From assembly GCF_000144625.1 (NCBI RefSeq), contig NC_014376.1:4550501-4614500 (forward strand): a DNA stretch of 64,000 bases, in the 5' to 3' direction. Of the stretch, positions 19,049 to 27,906 are shown piece after piece. The position numbers were made by a program, and so were the translations under genes. Within the stretch, counting starts at the first letter, position 1, and every line of letters starts with the position of its first letter. The notes beneath the pieces were generated by a model that had not been told where the DNA came from, ran no database searches, and saw only the letters and a program-made list of their open reading frames with translations. This stretch comes from [Clostridium] saccharolyticum WM1. Lineage in GTDB: Bacteria > Bacillota > Clostridia > Lachnospirales > Lachnospiraceae.

Positions 19049-19114
19049 CGTTCCCTCCTGTTGTCAAAAAGTTGATACAGCTTTTTACGTAAACCAAAAA
19101 GCCATAATAGGAGT

Positions 19115-19143
19115 ATTATAGCATGGGTAAATATAGAACGCAA
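19115..19143 (-). promoter_or_regulatory. Predicted promoter of putP
   Basis: On the minus strand TTGCGT (19143-19138), 17 bases and a consensus TATAAT (19120-19115) lie about 70 bases before the putP start. Confidence 0.6.
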
Positions 19144-19153
19144 CGCAGAACTC

Positions 19154-19170
19154 AGTATAGACTATATACT
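19154..19170. promoter_or_regulatory. Inverted repeat upstream of the putP promoter
   Basis: AGTATA and TATACT are separated by five bases, just upstream of the putP -35 box. It could be an operator for the neighbouring TetR protein, whose own upstream region also contains TATACT, but the match is short. Confidence 0.3.
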
Positions 19171-19269
19171 AGACGTTTTTTAAATTAAATTCCATTTCCC
19201 CTTATTTTAAAAGGGTTTTATACAAGACGATAATTTATGACAGGCACAAGACAAGTTTTATTTCCAATA

Positions 19270-19857
19270 TTATTCTGGAAGAAAACCGCTTAAGAAGGAA
19301 GGCAGAACCGTAGCGCTGTACTGTCGGAGCGAATATTCTCCGCCGCATAAACACCAGTCATACATGAGAGACCTCTCGCATAAAGCATAAAGCTTAACCA
19401 TTTCACTGACACTGAAACGGGTGCCGATCTGCCCCTTTTCCTGACCCTGGGCAATGATCTTTCTAAGAAGCCGATAATAAGTCCGGTTATGGTCAAGGAG
19501 ATGCTTTTCTCCGTTGGTAACAAGCTGAGTGGAAAGAAGTCTTGCCAGCAGATCAATGGAAATGCTGTTTTCGATCATGCCAAACAATTCGCTGTTAAGA
19601 AACAGGAGCTTTTCCATCGCAGGCATGTCCGGATCAATGGTATTGGTCAGTTCTTCATATTTATCGTCAAACAGAACACTCAAGGTGCTTAGCAGGGCAT
19701 CCTTACCATCAAAATAATGATAAAAAGACCCCTTGGATGTCCGGGACAGTTCAATGATTTCTTCTACCGTGGTATCCTCATATCCCTGTTCATAGAATAA
19801 TTTCCAGGCCGCATTCACGATCTTTCCCCTGGTATTCCGCACATTTTTTTTGGCCAT
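19270..19857 (-). CDS. TetR-family transcriptional regulator
   Basis: This is a repressor of 195 residues. The HTH is at about 10-55 (GKIVNAAWKLFYEQGYEDTT, then SRTSKGSFYHYFDGKDALL), followed by a helical ligand domain. The ATG at 19857 is chosen because AAAGGAGGG lies upstream and the HTH then begins at the usual distance; an upstream in-frame start at 19941 adds residues unlike the family. It is on the same strand as putP and the LUD gene and may control them; the ligand is unknown. Confidence 0.9.
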   Translation of the reverse strand: MAKKNVRNTRGKIVNAAWKLFYEQGYEDTTVEEIIELSRTSKGSFYHYFDGKDALLSTLSVLFDDKYEELTNTIDPDMPAMEKLLFLNSELFGMIENSISIDLLARLLSTQLVTNGEKHLLDHNRTYYRLLRKIIAQGQEKGQIGTRFSVSEMVKLYALCERSLMYDWCLCGGEYSLRQYSATVLPSFLSGFLPE

Positions 19858-19998
19858 GCCCTGCCCTCCTTTCATTCCATTGGCTTTGATCTTCAATTCT
19901 ACCACAAGTATACCACAGGACAAGTACCATCCTTCTATCATCTGCTTTCACCGGCCGCCCACTCCTTTTTTATACTCCAGAGTCCTGCCTGCATATCT

Positions 19999-20235
19999 TC
20001 AAATTAAATAAGGATCATCCACCATGGGCGGAAAAAAATCCGCCGTCTGTATAATCGCCATTTCCTCACTGATCTGATAAACGCAGGCATCATCCGCAGT
20101 ATCAAAGCCAACGATCAATGCCGGATCGGATAGCTTCGGTAAACCGCCAATGATATTTGAAAGAGCTCCCGGCCCTAATTTTGCCGCTCAGCCTCCGCCG
20201 GATACAAACCTTGTGAGCAATCCTTTTCCTTCCAT
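19999..20235 (-). pseudogene. selD: Truncated selenide,water dikinase (SelD) with in-frame selenocysteine TGA
   Basis: The minus strand from an ATG at 20235 encodes the first 78 residues of selenophosphate synthetase, read through a TGA at 20190-20188. The sequence is LTRFVSGGG, then the TGA codon, then [17 protein letters not shown], and later [31 protein letters not shown]. In SelD this TGA position is the catalytic Cys or Sec of the GG(C/U) loop, and many clostridial SelD proteins use selenocysteine. A small stem AGGGC/GCTCT with loop CGGGA begins 11 bases after the TGA, as expected for a bacterial SECIS element. The frame ends with LI and a stop right after VDDPY; some 260 residues including most of the ATP-binding domain are missing. 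Remnant of a deletion; a functional copy may lie elsewhere. Confidence 0.82.
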
Positions 20236-20345
20236 ATGAAGCACCGCCTTTCTGAAAACTTATGATATTGATTTTTGTATTTACTCCGGTTTCCTTAGGG
20301 AACGCTTCTCTGATTCCGGCTCCGGTTAGTATGTGATTCTGCTTC

Positions 20346-21704
20346 CTACCTGTCTCCCAGGGACTTATATTCCTCTTCCTGCATTACACTGATGTAAGCC
20401 GGACGGATGATTTTATCCATGTTGATCAGCTCTTCAATCCGGTGGGCACTCCAGCCTACGATTCTTGCAATGGCAAAGATGGGGGTGAACAATTCATTGG
20501 GAATGTCCAGCATGCTGTACACAAAACCACTGTAAAAGTCCACGTTGGCGCTTACGCCTTTGTAGATCTTTCTCTCATCTGCAATCACCTGGGGGGCAAG
20601 ACGTTCGATCATGGAATAGAGGTTAAAATCCTCCAGGCGTCCTTTTTCCTCTGATAACTGCTTCACAAAACCTTTGAATATTTCCGCACGGGGATCGGAT
20701 TTGGAATAAACCGCATGTCCCATACCGTAAATAAGGCCTTTTTTATCAAATGCTTCCTTATGGAGAAGCTTTCTTAAATAATTCTCCACTTCCTCCTCAT
20801 TTTTCCAGTCCCGGACCTCCTTTCGTAAGTCTTCCATCATTTCCACCACCTTGATGTTGGCACCGCCATGCTTAGGGCCTTTTAAAGAAGCAAGGGCAGC
20901 TGCAACCACGCTGTATGTGTCAGTACCGGAAGAGGTGACCACATGGGTCGTAAAGGTAGAGTTGTTACCGCCGCCATGCTCCATATGAAGGATGAGGGCC
21001 AGATCAAGAACATGGGCTTCCACTTTGGAATACTTCATATCCGGCCTTAGAAGCCTTAAGATATTCTCCGCCGTAGACAGCTTCTCATCCGGCCTGTGGA
21101 TGTACATGCTTTCCCCTCTTTCATAGTGGTTGAATGAGTGGTATCCATAAACTGCCAGCATGGGCATCACACTGATCAGCATCAAGCTTTGGCGGAGCAC
21201 ATTCGGTACGGATATGTCGCTGGCCTTATCATCGTAAGAGGCCAGAGTCAGGATGCTTCTGGCAAGGCAGGACATCATATCCTGGCTGGGTGCTTTCATG
21301 ACCACATCTCTGACAAAATTAGTGGGCAGAGTCCGGCTGTAGCCCAGGGTCCGGGTAAAGCGTTCCAGCTGATCCTTGTCCGGCAGATCTCCGAAAAGAA
21401 GGAGATAGGCGATTTCCTCGAAACCGAAACGTGATTCTCTCACAACACCGTTTACCAGATCATGAATGTTATATCCCCGGTAAAACAGCTGGCCTTCACA
21501 TGGTACCTTTTCTCCGTCTACGATCTTGTTTGACAGAATTTTCGACACCTTGGTCAAGCCTGCCACAACGCCGCTTCCGCTTTTGTCCCTGAGTCCCCGC
21601 TTTACTTCATATCTGTCATAGGCTTCCAGGTCGATCCTTTCGTCATTTAAACAGATATCGGACCACTCGTCCACATTTCTAAAAAATTCTTTCTGGTTCA
21701 TCAT
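20346..21704 (-). CDS. Citrate synthase
   Basis: This enzyme condenses acetyl-CoA and oxaloacetate to citrate. At about 452 residues it is the longer variant common in clostridia. Catalytic regions are visible: HMEHGGGNNSTFTTHV (first His and substrate loop), GLIYGMGHAVY (second His) and NVDFYSGFVY (catalytic Asp), with SAHRIEEL near the C-terminus. Two adjacent ATGs (21704, 21701) follow AAAGAGGTG; either may be used, and a GTG at 21708 overlaps the ribosome site. It stands alone between the selD remnant and a divergent membrane-protein gene; no aconitase or isocitrate dehydrogenase is nearby, so it may feed glutamate synthesis from a different locus. Confidence 0.93.
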   Translation of the reverse strand: MMNQKEFFRNVDEWSDICLNDERIDLEAYDRYEVKRGLRDKSGSGVVAGLTKVSKILSNKIVDGEKVPCEGQLFYRGYNIHDLVNGVVRESRFGFEEIAYLLLFGDLPDKDQLERFTRTLGYSRTLPTNFVRDVVMKAPSQDMMSCLARSILTLASYDDKASDISVPNVLRQSLMLISVMPMLAVYGYHSFNHYERGESMYIHRPDEKLSTAENILRLLRPDMKYSKVEAHVLDLALILHMEHGGGNNSTFTTHVVTSSGTDTYSVVAAALASLKGPKHGGANIKVVEMMEDLRKEVRDWKNEEEVENYLRKLLHKEAFDKKGLIYGMGHAVYSKSDPRAEIFKGFVKQLSEEKGRLEDFNLYSMIERLAPQVIADERKIYKGVSANVDFYSGFVYSMLDIPNELFTPIFAIARIVGWSAHRIEELINMDKIIRPAYISVMQEEEYKSLGDR

Positions 21705-21830
21705 GCACACCTCTTTCTTAAATCAGGTCGTCAAGTTTCACTGCTTTCCTCCCATTGGCTCCCTATGCCTGCGTCAACCCCTTTCGGTTCTTATTGAATG
21801 ATCCAAAAATTCACATTTGAACTTTTCAAT

Positions 21831-21859
21831 ATAATATATAATTTTTTTTAAAAATGCAA
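21831..21859 (-). promoter_or_regulatory. Predicted promoter of the citrate synthase gene
   Basis: On the minus strand TTGCAT (21859-21854), 17 A/T-rich bases and TATTAT (21836-21831) lie about 130 bases upstream of the coding start. Confidence 0.5.
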
Positions 21860-21977
21860 GTAATTTTTAAGCATACTGTCCGCCCTGTCTTTTATGCCAT
21901 CGGGATATATTGACAAATTCCCCTCCAAATCTTATACTTGCCTTAATTTCCTTTTGAGGAATACATCGGAGGTTTTC

Positions 21978-22628
21978 ATGAAAATAGATCTTTCCCTGTT
22001 TTTCTTTGTAGAAGCCATTGGAACCATTGCTTTTGCCTCTTCCGGAGCTATGGTTGCCATTAAAAAACGGCTGGATCTTCTTGGAGTAATTGTACTTGGT
22101 GTCACCACTGCCGTGGGAGGGGGTATGTTAAGGGATATTATAATAGGAAATGTGCCCCCTGCCCTTTTTAAAGACCCGGTCTATGTATTGCTGGCCTTTA
22201 TAACGGTTATGCTTCTATTTATCATCGTAAGGATGAATCAGGAGATCCTGGCAGGACGTTCCATAGAAACCTATGAAAAGGTCATGAACATATTTGATGC
22301 CATCGGCCTTGGTGCCTTTACTGTTGTAGGGATTGATACAGCAGTTCTGTCCGGTTATGGGGATTATGATTTCCTCATTATCTTTTTAGGCGTTATCACC
22401 GGAGTCGGAGGCGGCATACTGCGTGACATTATGGCCGGACAAACTCCCTATGTCCTTAGAAAACACATTTATGCCTGCGCTTCCATTGCAGGCGCTATCC
22501 TTTATGCAAAGCTTATGAACTGCATGAACGGCAATATCGCCATGGTGATCGGTGCCTGTTCCGTGATACTGATCCGCCTTCTGGCGACCCGCTTTTGCTG
22601 GAATCTGCCTACAGCAACAAAAAACTAA
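21978..22628 (+). CDS. TRIC-like/UPF0126 (YadS) membrane protein
   Basis: This is a 216-residue integral membrane protein made of two homologous UPF0126 repeats of three helices; each repeat carries the hallmark glycine-rich segment GGGMLRDIIIG (first) and GGGILRDIMAG (second). Members are related in fold to trimeric intracellular cation channels, and some have been linked to amino-acid uptake; the substrate here is unknown. The ATG at 21978 is chosen because CGGAGG lies six bases upstream. It is followed 20 bases later by a DUF1461 membrane protein and probably shares its transcript. Confidence 0.9.
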   Translation: MKIDLSLFFFVEAIGTIAFASSGAMVAIKKRLDLLGVIVLGVTTAVGGGMLRDIIIGNVPPALFKDPVYVLLAFITVMLLFIIVRMNQEILAGRSIETYEKVMNIFDAIGLGAFTVVGIDTAVLSGYGDYDFLIIFLGVITGVGGGILRDIMAGQTPYVLRKHIYACASIAGAILYAKLMNCMNGNIAMVIGACSVILIRLLATRFCWNLPTATKN

Positions 22629-22648
22629 ATTCCTCAAGGAGGACACCA

Positions 22649-23359
22649 ATGAACCGTTTTCTTCAATATACTGCCGGAATCATTTTTTCCCTCTGTCTCA
22701 TGACCGTGCTGTTATTTACCTCCGTGGAGGCCGCCGTATACTGGGTGCCGGGATACTTTGAAAAAGAATATGCCAAATACAATGTAACCGAATCCGTCTC
22801 CATGACAATGGAGGATCTTCTTAACGTTACCGGGGAAATGATGTCCTATCTGCGGGGCAAGAGAGATGATCTTCACGTGGAAACCACCATGGGAGGCGTA
22901 GAACGGGAATTTTTTAATGCCAGGGAAATCGCTCATATGGAGGATGTCCGGGGATTGTTTTTAGGTGCCCTTTCTATACGGAGAGGCTGCCTCATGGTCA
23001 TGGCTTTATGTCTCATGATCCTTCTTCTATTAAAAACCAGCTTTAAGAGAACATTTCCCAGGGCCGTATGTGCGGGAACCGGAATCTTTTTTTTCCTGTC
23101 TGCTGTCTTAGCAATCATTATTTCTACGGATTTCACCAGGTATTTTATCCTGTTTCATCATATCTTTTTTAAAAATGACTTATGGATGCTGGATCCTTCC
23201 ACGGATATGCTGATTAACATCGTACCGGAAGGCTTTTTTAGGGACACAGTTTTCCTCATCGGCTCCATCTACCTTTTCTCCATCCTTATGATCTTCGCCG
23301 CCTGCCTCTTTCTTATGAGCAGGGCCGGAAGGAAACAGTCCCAAACCGGAAGCATGTAA
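22649..23359 (+). CDS. DUF1461/TIGR01906-family integral membrane protein
   Basis: This is a 236-residue membrane protein of unknown function, conserved in clostridia and streptococci. It has a hydrophobic N-terminal segment (9-30), an extracellular loop of about 90 residues containing YLRGKRDDL and EFFNAREIAHMEDV, and three more hydrophobic segments. AAGGAGGA precedes the ATG at 22649. The conserved extracellular REIAHMEDV segment is the part most like other family members. Confidence 0.85.
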   Translation: MNRFLQYTAGIIFSLCLMTVLLFTSVEAAVYWVPGYFEKEYAKYNVTESVSMTMEDLLNVTGEMMSYLRGKRDDLHVETTMGGVEREFFNAREIAHMEDVRGLFLGALSIRRGCLMVMALCLMILLLLKTSFKRTFPRAVCAGTGIFFFLSAVLAIIISTDFTRYFILFHHIFFKNDLWMLDPSTDMLINIVPEGFFRDTVFLIGSIYLFSILMIFAACLFLMSRAGRKQSQTGSM

Positions 23360-23513
23360 ACCCACCGGATATACAGGCATATCCACTGGTTTCCTTGGCA
23401 TGCAAATACAGAAAAAACAGCAAATAATCTTTACTTGTCAAGGCAAATAACCTATACTGTAGGTTGAAGTATTGTCTGAAACCCAACCAACGATTATGGA
23501 GAGATTGCTCAAT

Positions 23514-25073
23514 ATGACTCAAATTATAAAGAAGTTTTCTATATTTTTTCTGTGCCTGCTTTTTCTTGTCTCCTCTAATACAGAGACTTCTCTGGCGGCT
23601 GAAGACTGGCCTTCCGGTATATCGGTCCAGGCCCAGGGGGCTATTCTGATGGATGCGGACACCGGTACGGTTCTGTGGGGACAGAATATACACAACCAAT
23701 ATTTTCCCGCCAGCATAACCAAGGTCATGACCGCACTTCTGGTCATAGAAAACTGCAGTCTGGACGAAACTGTAACTTTTTCCCATAACGCCGTTTACAA
23801 TGTAGAGTCAGGAAGCAGCAACGCAGGAATCAATGAAGGGGACAAGCTGTCTGTGAAAGACTGTCTCTACGCCCTGTTGTTAAAATCAGCCAATGAATCG
23901 GCCAACGCTCTTGCAGAGCATGTGGCAGGAAGCACCGAAGCCTTTGCCGATATGATGAACACCCGGGCAAAGGAGCTTGGATGTACAAACACCCATTTTT
24001 CCAATCCGAGCGGCTTAAATAACCCGGAGCATTATACTTCCCCTTACGACATGGCTCTCATAGCAAGGGCAGCATTTAACAATCCGGTATTTGGAGAAAT
24101 CGACTCTACAACCTACTATAAACTTCCGCCTAACTCCATTAATAAGGAAGGGCTTACCATCTATCCCGGTCATAAGATGATGCGGAAAAGCACCCCTTAC
24201 TACTATCCGGGCATTGTCGGCGGAAAAACAGGCTACACCACCCTGGCCGGCAATACTTTGGTCACCTGCGCGGAAAGAAATGGGTTAAAGCTGATCACCA
24301 TTATCTTAAAAGGATCAACTCCCCAGTATTGGTCTGATACTAAAAATCTTCTAAATTTCGGTTTTGATAATTTTGTGTCCTTAAAGGCGGCAGATCATGA
24401 AAAAACCTACAGCTCCATTACCAGCGACTTAAGCTTCAGCGGATTGACCATCACGAAGCCGGAGGCCCTGATTCTTGACCCGGACAGCCGGATCATCCTG
24501 CCAAAAACAGCAAGCTTTTCTGATGCAAAGCCGGAGCTCAGCTATGATATTTCATCCGGGGACCCGGAAAATGCCATTGCTAAAATCAATTACCGTTACA
24601 ACGACCGTGTGGTTGGCTGTACCTTCCTGGAGGTAAATGATGCTTTATTCCAGAATAAGGCACAGGAGACAAAAACAGCCACCAATCTGCAGGCTGAAAC
24701 CTACTCTGCATCCGGAGATGCTCCGGATCCGTCTGCTGCCCAGACTTCCACAACACCTTCCAGAAAGAGTCTGGAAAAAGAAGCAGAAGATTACAGGGAA
24801 AAGGCTTTGCGGCCTTTTGAAATCCCATTGGCAGCATGGCTCATATTAGGAAGTGTGGGAGCCGCCGCAGTCATCGGCGGGGCTGTCGCCTTCTTTCTAT
24901 ACCGGAAGCATAAGGAGGAACAGGATTTTCTTATCAGGCGGGAACAGCGCATGAAACGACTTCAGGACTCCGGTGTTTCAGCCGATGAGTTCAACAGCAT
25001 CATGGAACAAAGGCGCAGTTCCTATTCATCAAAGCGGAAAGGACGGCGGGGCGGCCGTTTCAAATTCCGCTAG
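23514..25073 (+). CDS. D-alanyl-D-alanine carboxypeptidase (penicillin-binding protein 5/DacF type)
   Basis: This enzyme trims the terminal D-Ala from peptidoglycan pentapeptides outside the membrane. A signal peptide ends near residue 28 (TSLAA). The active-site motifs are SITK at 67-70 (nucleophile Ser), SAN near 125 and KTGYTT near 240. The peptidase domain is followed by a beta-rich domain, a Ser/Thr/Pro-rich linker and a C-terminal membrane helix (LILGSVGAAAVIGGAVAFFL), then a basic tail rich in Arg/Lys/Gly. The usual family has an amphipathic membrane anchor; here a real helix and cytoplasmic tail replace it. The ATG at 23514 gives the best signal peptide, with GGAGAG upstream; an ATG at 23496 is possible. 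Confidence 0.93.
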   Translation: MTQIIKKFSIFFLCLLFLVSSNTETSLAAEDWPSGISVQAQGAILMDADTGTVLWGQNIHNQYFPASITKVMTALLVIENCSLDETVTFSHNAVYNVESGSSNAGINEGDKLSVKDCLYALLLKSANESANALAEHVAGSTEAFADMMNTRAKELGCTNTHFSNPSGLNNPEHYTSPYDMALIARAAFNNPVFGEIDSTTYYKLPPNSINKEGLTIYPGHKMMRKSTPYYYPGIVGGKTGYTTLAGNTLVTCAERNGLKLITIILKGSTPQYWSDTKNLLNFGFDNFVSLKAADHEKTYSSITSDLSFSGLTITKPEALILDPDSRIILPKTASFSDAKPELSYDISSGDPENAIAKINYRYNDRVVGCTFLEVNDALFQNKAQETKTATNLQAETYSASGDAPDPSAAQTSTTPSRKSLEKEAEDYREKALRPFEIPLAAWLILGSVGAAAVIGGAVAFFLYRKHKEEQDFLIRREQRMKRLQDSGVSADEFNSIMEQRRSSYSSKRKGRRGGRFKFR

Positions 25074-25090
25074 ATACCAAGGGGCAAAAT

Positions 25091-26182
25091 ATGAAGATGC
25101 ATCAAATACTATCAAAAAGGGACCTGCTTCGGAATTTTCTGATCACCTTTCATTCCCTGCTGGTGGCCACCATTCTCTCCTACATGATGCATATACTGGG
25201 AGGGTATACGAATAATGTAGGAATCATCTATATGATGGCAGTGGTATTGGTCTCCCGCTATTCCACCGGCTACGTACCGGGAGTCATTGCCTCCTTTATC
25301 AGCGTGATCTGTGTAAACTTTGTGTTTACTTATCCATATATGGCTTTTAATTTTACAATGGAAGGATATCCGGTTACCTTCATTGCACTGCTGGTCATTT
25401 CAACTATTACAAGCGCTACTACGACTCACCTGAAGGAACAAAGCCGAATCCTGAACGAACGGGAAAAGCGGTTGATGGAGGCAGAGAAGGAAGCCCTGAG
25501 AGCCAATCTTTTACGAGCCATTTCCCATGACCTGCGGACGCCCCTCACAGGAATTATCGGCGCCAGCAGCACATACCTGGAAAACTTCGGCAATATGCCG
25601 GAGTCAGAAAAAACTAGCCTGGTTACCAACATCCGGGAAGATGCCAACTGGCTCTTAAATATGGTGGAAAACCTATTAAGTGTCACCAGGATCCGTGATA
25701 CCGGTGCCCACGTTCTAAAACGCCCGGAGCCATTGGAGGAGGTGGCATCGGAATCCATAGAACGGTTTCGCAAAAGACTTCCCGATTCCATTGTACGTGT
25801 AACCGTGCCGGATGAGTTTGTCATGGTTCCCATGGATGCCACATTGATCGAGCAGGTGATCATCAATCTTCTGGAAAATGCTGTCTATCATTCCAATTCA
25901 ACGGAACCGATCCGCCTGTCCATCTCCGTGGAGGATGGGTATGCCCGGTTTGAAGTGAGGGATCATGGCGTGGGGATTTCCCCGGAACGGCTGGATACTT
26001 TATTTGACGGCTTCACCTCATCACCTAACAGCAGCTATGATTCCCATAAAGGAATGGGAATCGGGCTTTCTATCTGTAAGGCCATTGTCACTGCTCACGG
26101 CGGGAACATCAAAGCAGCCAATGAGGAGCATGGCGCGGTTTTTACATTTACACTACCATTAGGGGAGAATGCTTATGAATAA
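25091..26182 (+). CDS. KdpD-like sensor histidine kinase lacking the KdpD N-terminal domains
   Basis: This is a membrane kinase of 363 residues. Four hydrophobic segments within about 15-125 resemble the DUF4118 membrane domain of KdpD. A helical linker is followed by the H-box AISHDLRTPLTG near 142 with the phosphorylatable His, N-box INLLENAVYHS, and G-boxes DHGVGIS and KGMGIGLSI. Full KdpD is about 900 residues with an N-terminal KdpD/USP sensor that is absent here. No kdpFABC genes lie nearby. It overlaps the response regulator by eight bases. Such short forms are probably not simple potassium sensors. Confidence 0.9.
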   Translation: MKMHQILSKRDLLRNFLITFHSLLVATILSYMMHILGGYTNNVGIIYMMAVVLVSRYSTGYVPGVIASFISVICVNFVFTYPYMAFNFTMEGYPVTFIALLVISTITSATTTHLKEQSRILNEREKRLMEAEKEALRANLLRAISHDLRTPLTGIIGASSTYLENFGNMPESEKTSLVTNIREDANWLLNMVENLLSVTRIRDTGAHVLKRPEPLEEVASESIERFRKRLPDSIVRVTVPDEFVMVPMDATLIEQVIINLLENAVYHSNSTEPIRLSISVEDGYARFEVRDHGVGISPERLDTLFDGFTSSPNSSYDSHKGMGIGLSICKAIVTAHGGNIKAANEEHGAVFTFTLPLGENAYE

Positions 26183-26885
26183 GTTTACAATAGTCATGAT
26201 TGAAGACGAAAAGAATATCTGCAACTTTATTGAAAGCGCTTTAGAAAGACATGATTATAAAGTGAATACAGCCCATAACGGCCGGGATGGGCTGGCCCTG
26301 ATCAATTCCCTCTGCCCCGATGTGATCCTACTGGATCTTGGGCTTCCTGACCTGGACGGGATTGATATCATAAAAAGTGTCCGAAGCTGGACTTCCATTC
26401 CCATTATTGTTATCTCTGCCAGGACCCAGGAGCATGAAAAGGTGGCTGCTCTTGATTATGGTGCCGATGATTATATTACAAAGCCCTTTGGGACCAGCGA
26501 GCTGTTAGCCAGGATCCGCACTGCCCTGCGCCATGGAAGGCCTACGGTCAGTACGGTGGATGGTTCTGTCATCCCCACGCCATACAAGAGCGACGGTCTG
26601 GTCATTGATTTCGCCAAGCGTCTGGTCACACTGGAGGGCCATAAAATTCATTTGACCCAGATCGAATACAAGCTGGTCTCCCTTCTTGCCATTCATTCCG
26701 GCAAGGTCCTGACCTATGACTACATCATAAGCCATATCTGGGGACCTTACGCGGATAATAACAACCAGATCCTTCGGGTCAATATGGCCCATATCCGCAG
26801 AAAGATAGAGATTAATCCGGCAGAGCCAAACTATATTTTCACGGAAATCGGAGTCGGTTACCGAATGAAAGAAAGCGAGATTTAG
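26175..26885 (+). CDS. OmpR/KdpE-family response regulator
   Basis: This is a 236-residue regulator with a receiver domain (acidic ED at 10-11, Asp54 in ILLDLGLPDLDG, Lys in ITKPFG) and a C-terminal winged helix of the OmpR/PhoB type (HLTQIEYKLVSLLAIHSGKV, then RVNMAHIRRKIE). The ATG at 26175 is chosen because AGGGGAG lies seven bases upstream; the ATG at 26169 is too close to it. It is the cognate partner of the overlapping KdpD-like kinase; target genes are unknown. Confidence 0.93.
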   Translation: MNKFTIVMIEDEKNICNFIESALERHDYKVNTAHNGRDGLALINSLCPDVILLDLGLPDLDGIDIIKSVRSWTSIPIIVISARTQEHEKVAALDYGADDYITKPFGTSELLARIRTALRHGRPTVSTVDGSVIPTPYKSDGLVIDFAKRLVTLEGHKIHLTQIEYKLVSLLAIHSGKVLTYDYIISHIWGPYADNNNQILRVNMAHIRRKIEINPAEPNYIFTEIGVGYRMKESEI

Positions 26886-27895
26886 GAAAGGGGGGAATCC
26901 CCCTTCTTTTTATTAATCTTCCGGACCCTTGTCTTTTCCACCCGTTTTTTTCTGGTCTCTTCCTTTTTCTCGTAAATCTCCGGGATTTCCTCCTCTCCCA
27001 CCAGTCTCATGGTCTTCACCACGTAGACACGGCCGTCATCGCAGCGCCTCATACGGATCTTGCCTTTTACGTGCCCATGTTCCGGGCAGCAGCCAAGGGC
27101 CGTATAAAACTTCTGGTTCACGGAAAACCATCTGATCTTCTTTCTCAGCATCCGGTTGCATTTGCAGCAGATCAGATCGGTTACGGTTTTGTCCCCTATG
27201 GCATCCTGCTTTGTCTCAAAGGGCCTTGAAATGTATTTGGAATACCCTGGAAAAACCAGATATACCTCTTCATCCTTATTTTCCGGCAGACGGTAATAAT
27301 CCGTTGACCAGTATTCCCGGACTTTCATAAAATCCATTTTATACAGTATGCGGCCGGTGTAATGGGCATCGTCAAGTGCCCGGTGGAAAGGCCGGTCTTC
27401 CATGACCTGCTGCTCTAAAACCGCTATGTCAAGGGACTGCCTATCCTTGCCGTCCCCATAGAGCAGGCTGTAAAGTTTCTGCACATCATAATAGAGAAAA
27501 GGCTTTGGAAAAGGATTTAAGATACCATAATAAGCCATATTCCTCTGCAGCTCCGTTAAGTCCATGGATCCCCAGGTGCAGAACACGGCTTCCTCCCCGC
27601 ACCACGTAAGAAAATCCTTTACGGCTTCCTCAAAGTTCCGTCCTTCCTGGATCAGGGTCTTTTCGTCCATGTGGGTCACTTCCAGTATCTTTTCATGAAG
27701 CTCAGGATAGATCCGCGGTCGGATCAGCCTCTTAAATTCTCCAACCTCTTCCATTGCTTCATTGAGCTTTACCGCTCCGATCTCAATGATTTCAAAGGGC
27801 AGGTGCTCCACAGCCTCATCCTTCCCTCCGGCACTCTGGTTCCATTCCAGATCCAGTACAATATAATCCTTCATATTCTGCTCTCTGTTTTTCAC
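26882..27895 (-). CDS. DEDDh 3'-5' exonuclease (KapD/exonuclease-domain protein)
   Basis: This is a 337-residue protein with a DnaQ-like exonuclease fold in its first 190 residues. The catalytic carboxylates are visible as DLEWNQ near the N-terminus, the middle TWGSMDLTEL region and HRALDDAHYTG, the DEDDh arrangement with His before the last Asp pair. The C-terminal part contains two CxxC-like pairs (CCKCNRML and LGCCPEHGH), possibly zinc binding, and a Lys/Arg-rich tail, so it may bind nucleic acid. The start could be the GTG near 27895 or the ATG seven codons later, where homologues begin (MKDYIVLDLEWNQ). It follows the DUF3006 gene on the same strand after 11 bases. Confidence 0.85.
   Translation of the reverse strand: MKNREQNMKDYIVLDLEWNQSAGGKDEAVEHLPFEIIEIGAVKLNEAMEEVGEFKRLIRPRIYPELHEKILEVTHMDEKTLIQEGRNFEEAVKDFLTWCGEEAVFCTWGSMDLTELQRNMAYYGILNPFPKPFLYYDVQKLYSLLYGDGKDRQSLDIAVLEQQVMEDRPFHRALDDAHYTGRILYKMDFMKVREYWSTDYYRLPENKDEEVYLVFPGYSKYISRPFETKQDAIGDKTVTDLICCKCNRMLRKKIRWFSVNQKFYTALGCCPEHGHVKGKIRMRRCDDGRVYVVKTMRLVGEEEIPEIYEKKEETRKKRVEKTRVRKINKKKGDSPLS
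26888..26911 (+). terminator. Terminator after the KdpE-like gene
   Basis: AAGGGGG and CCCCCTT form a 7-bp stem with a four-base loop, followed by CTTTTTATT. It overlaps the last codons of the converging exonuclease gene. Confidence 0.65.
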
Positions 27896-27906
27896 CCTTT
27901 CATCCT

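Noticed and set aside
19999..20235. Treating the selD fragment as a complete small gene or as two short unrelated frames
   Set aside because: The similarity runs continuously across the TGA and ends in mid-domain, which indicates a truncated SelD.
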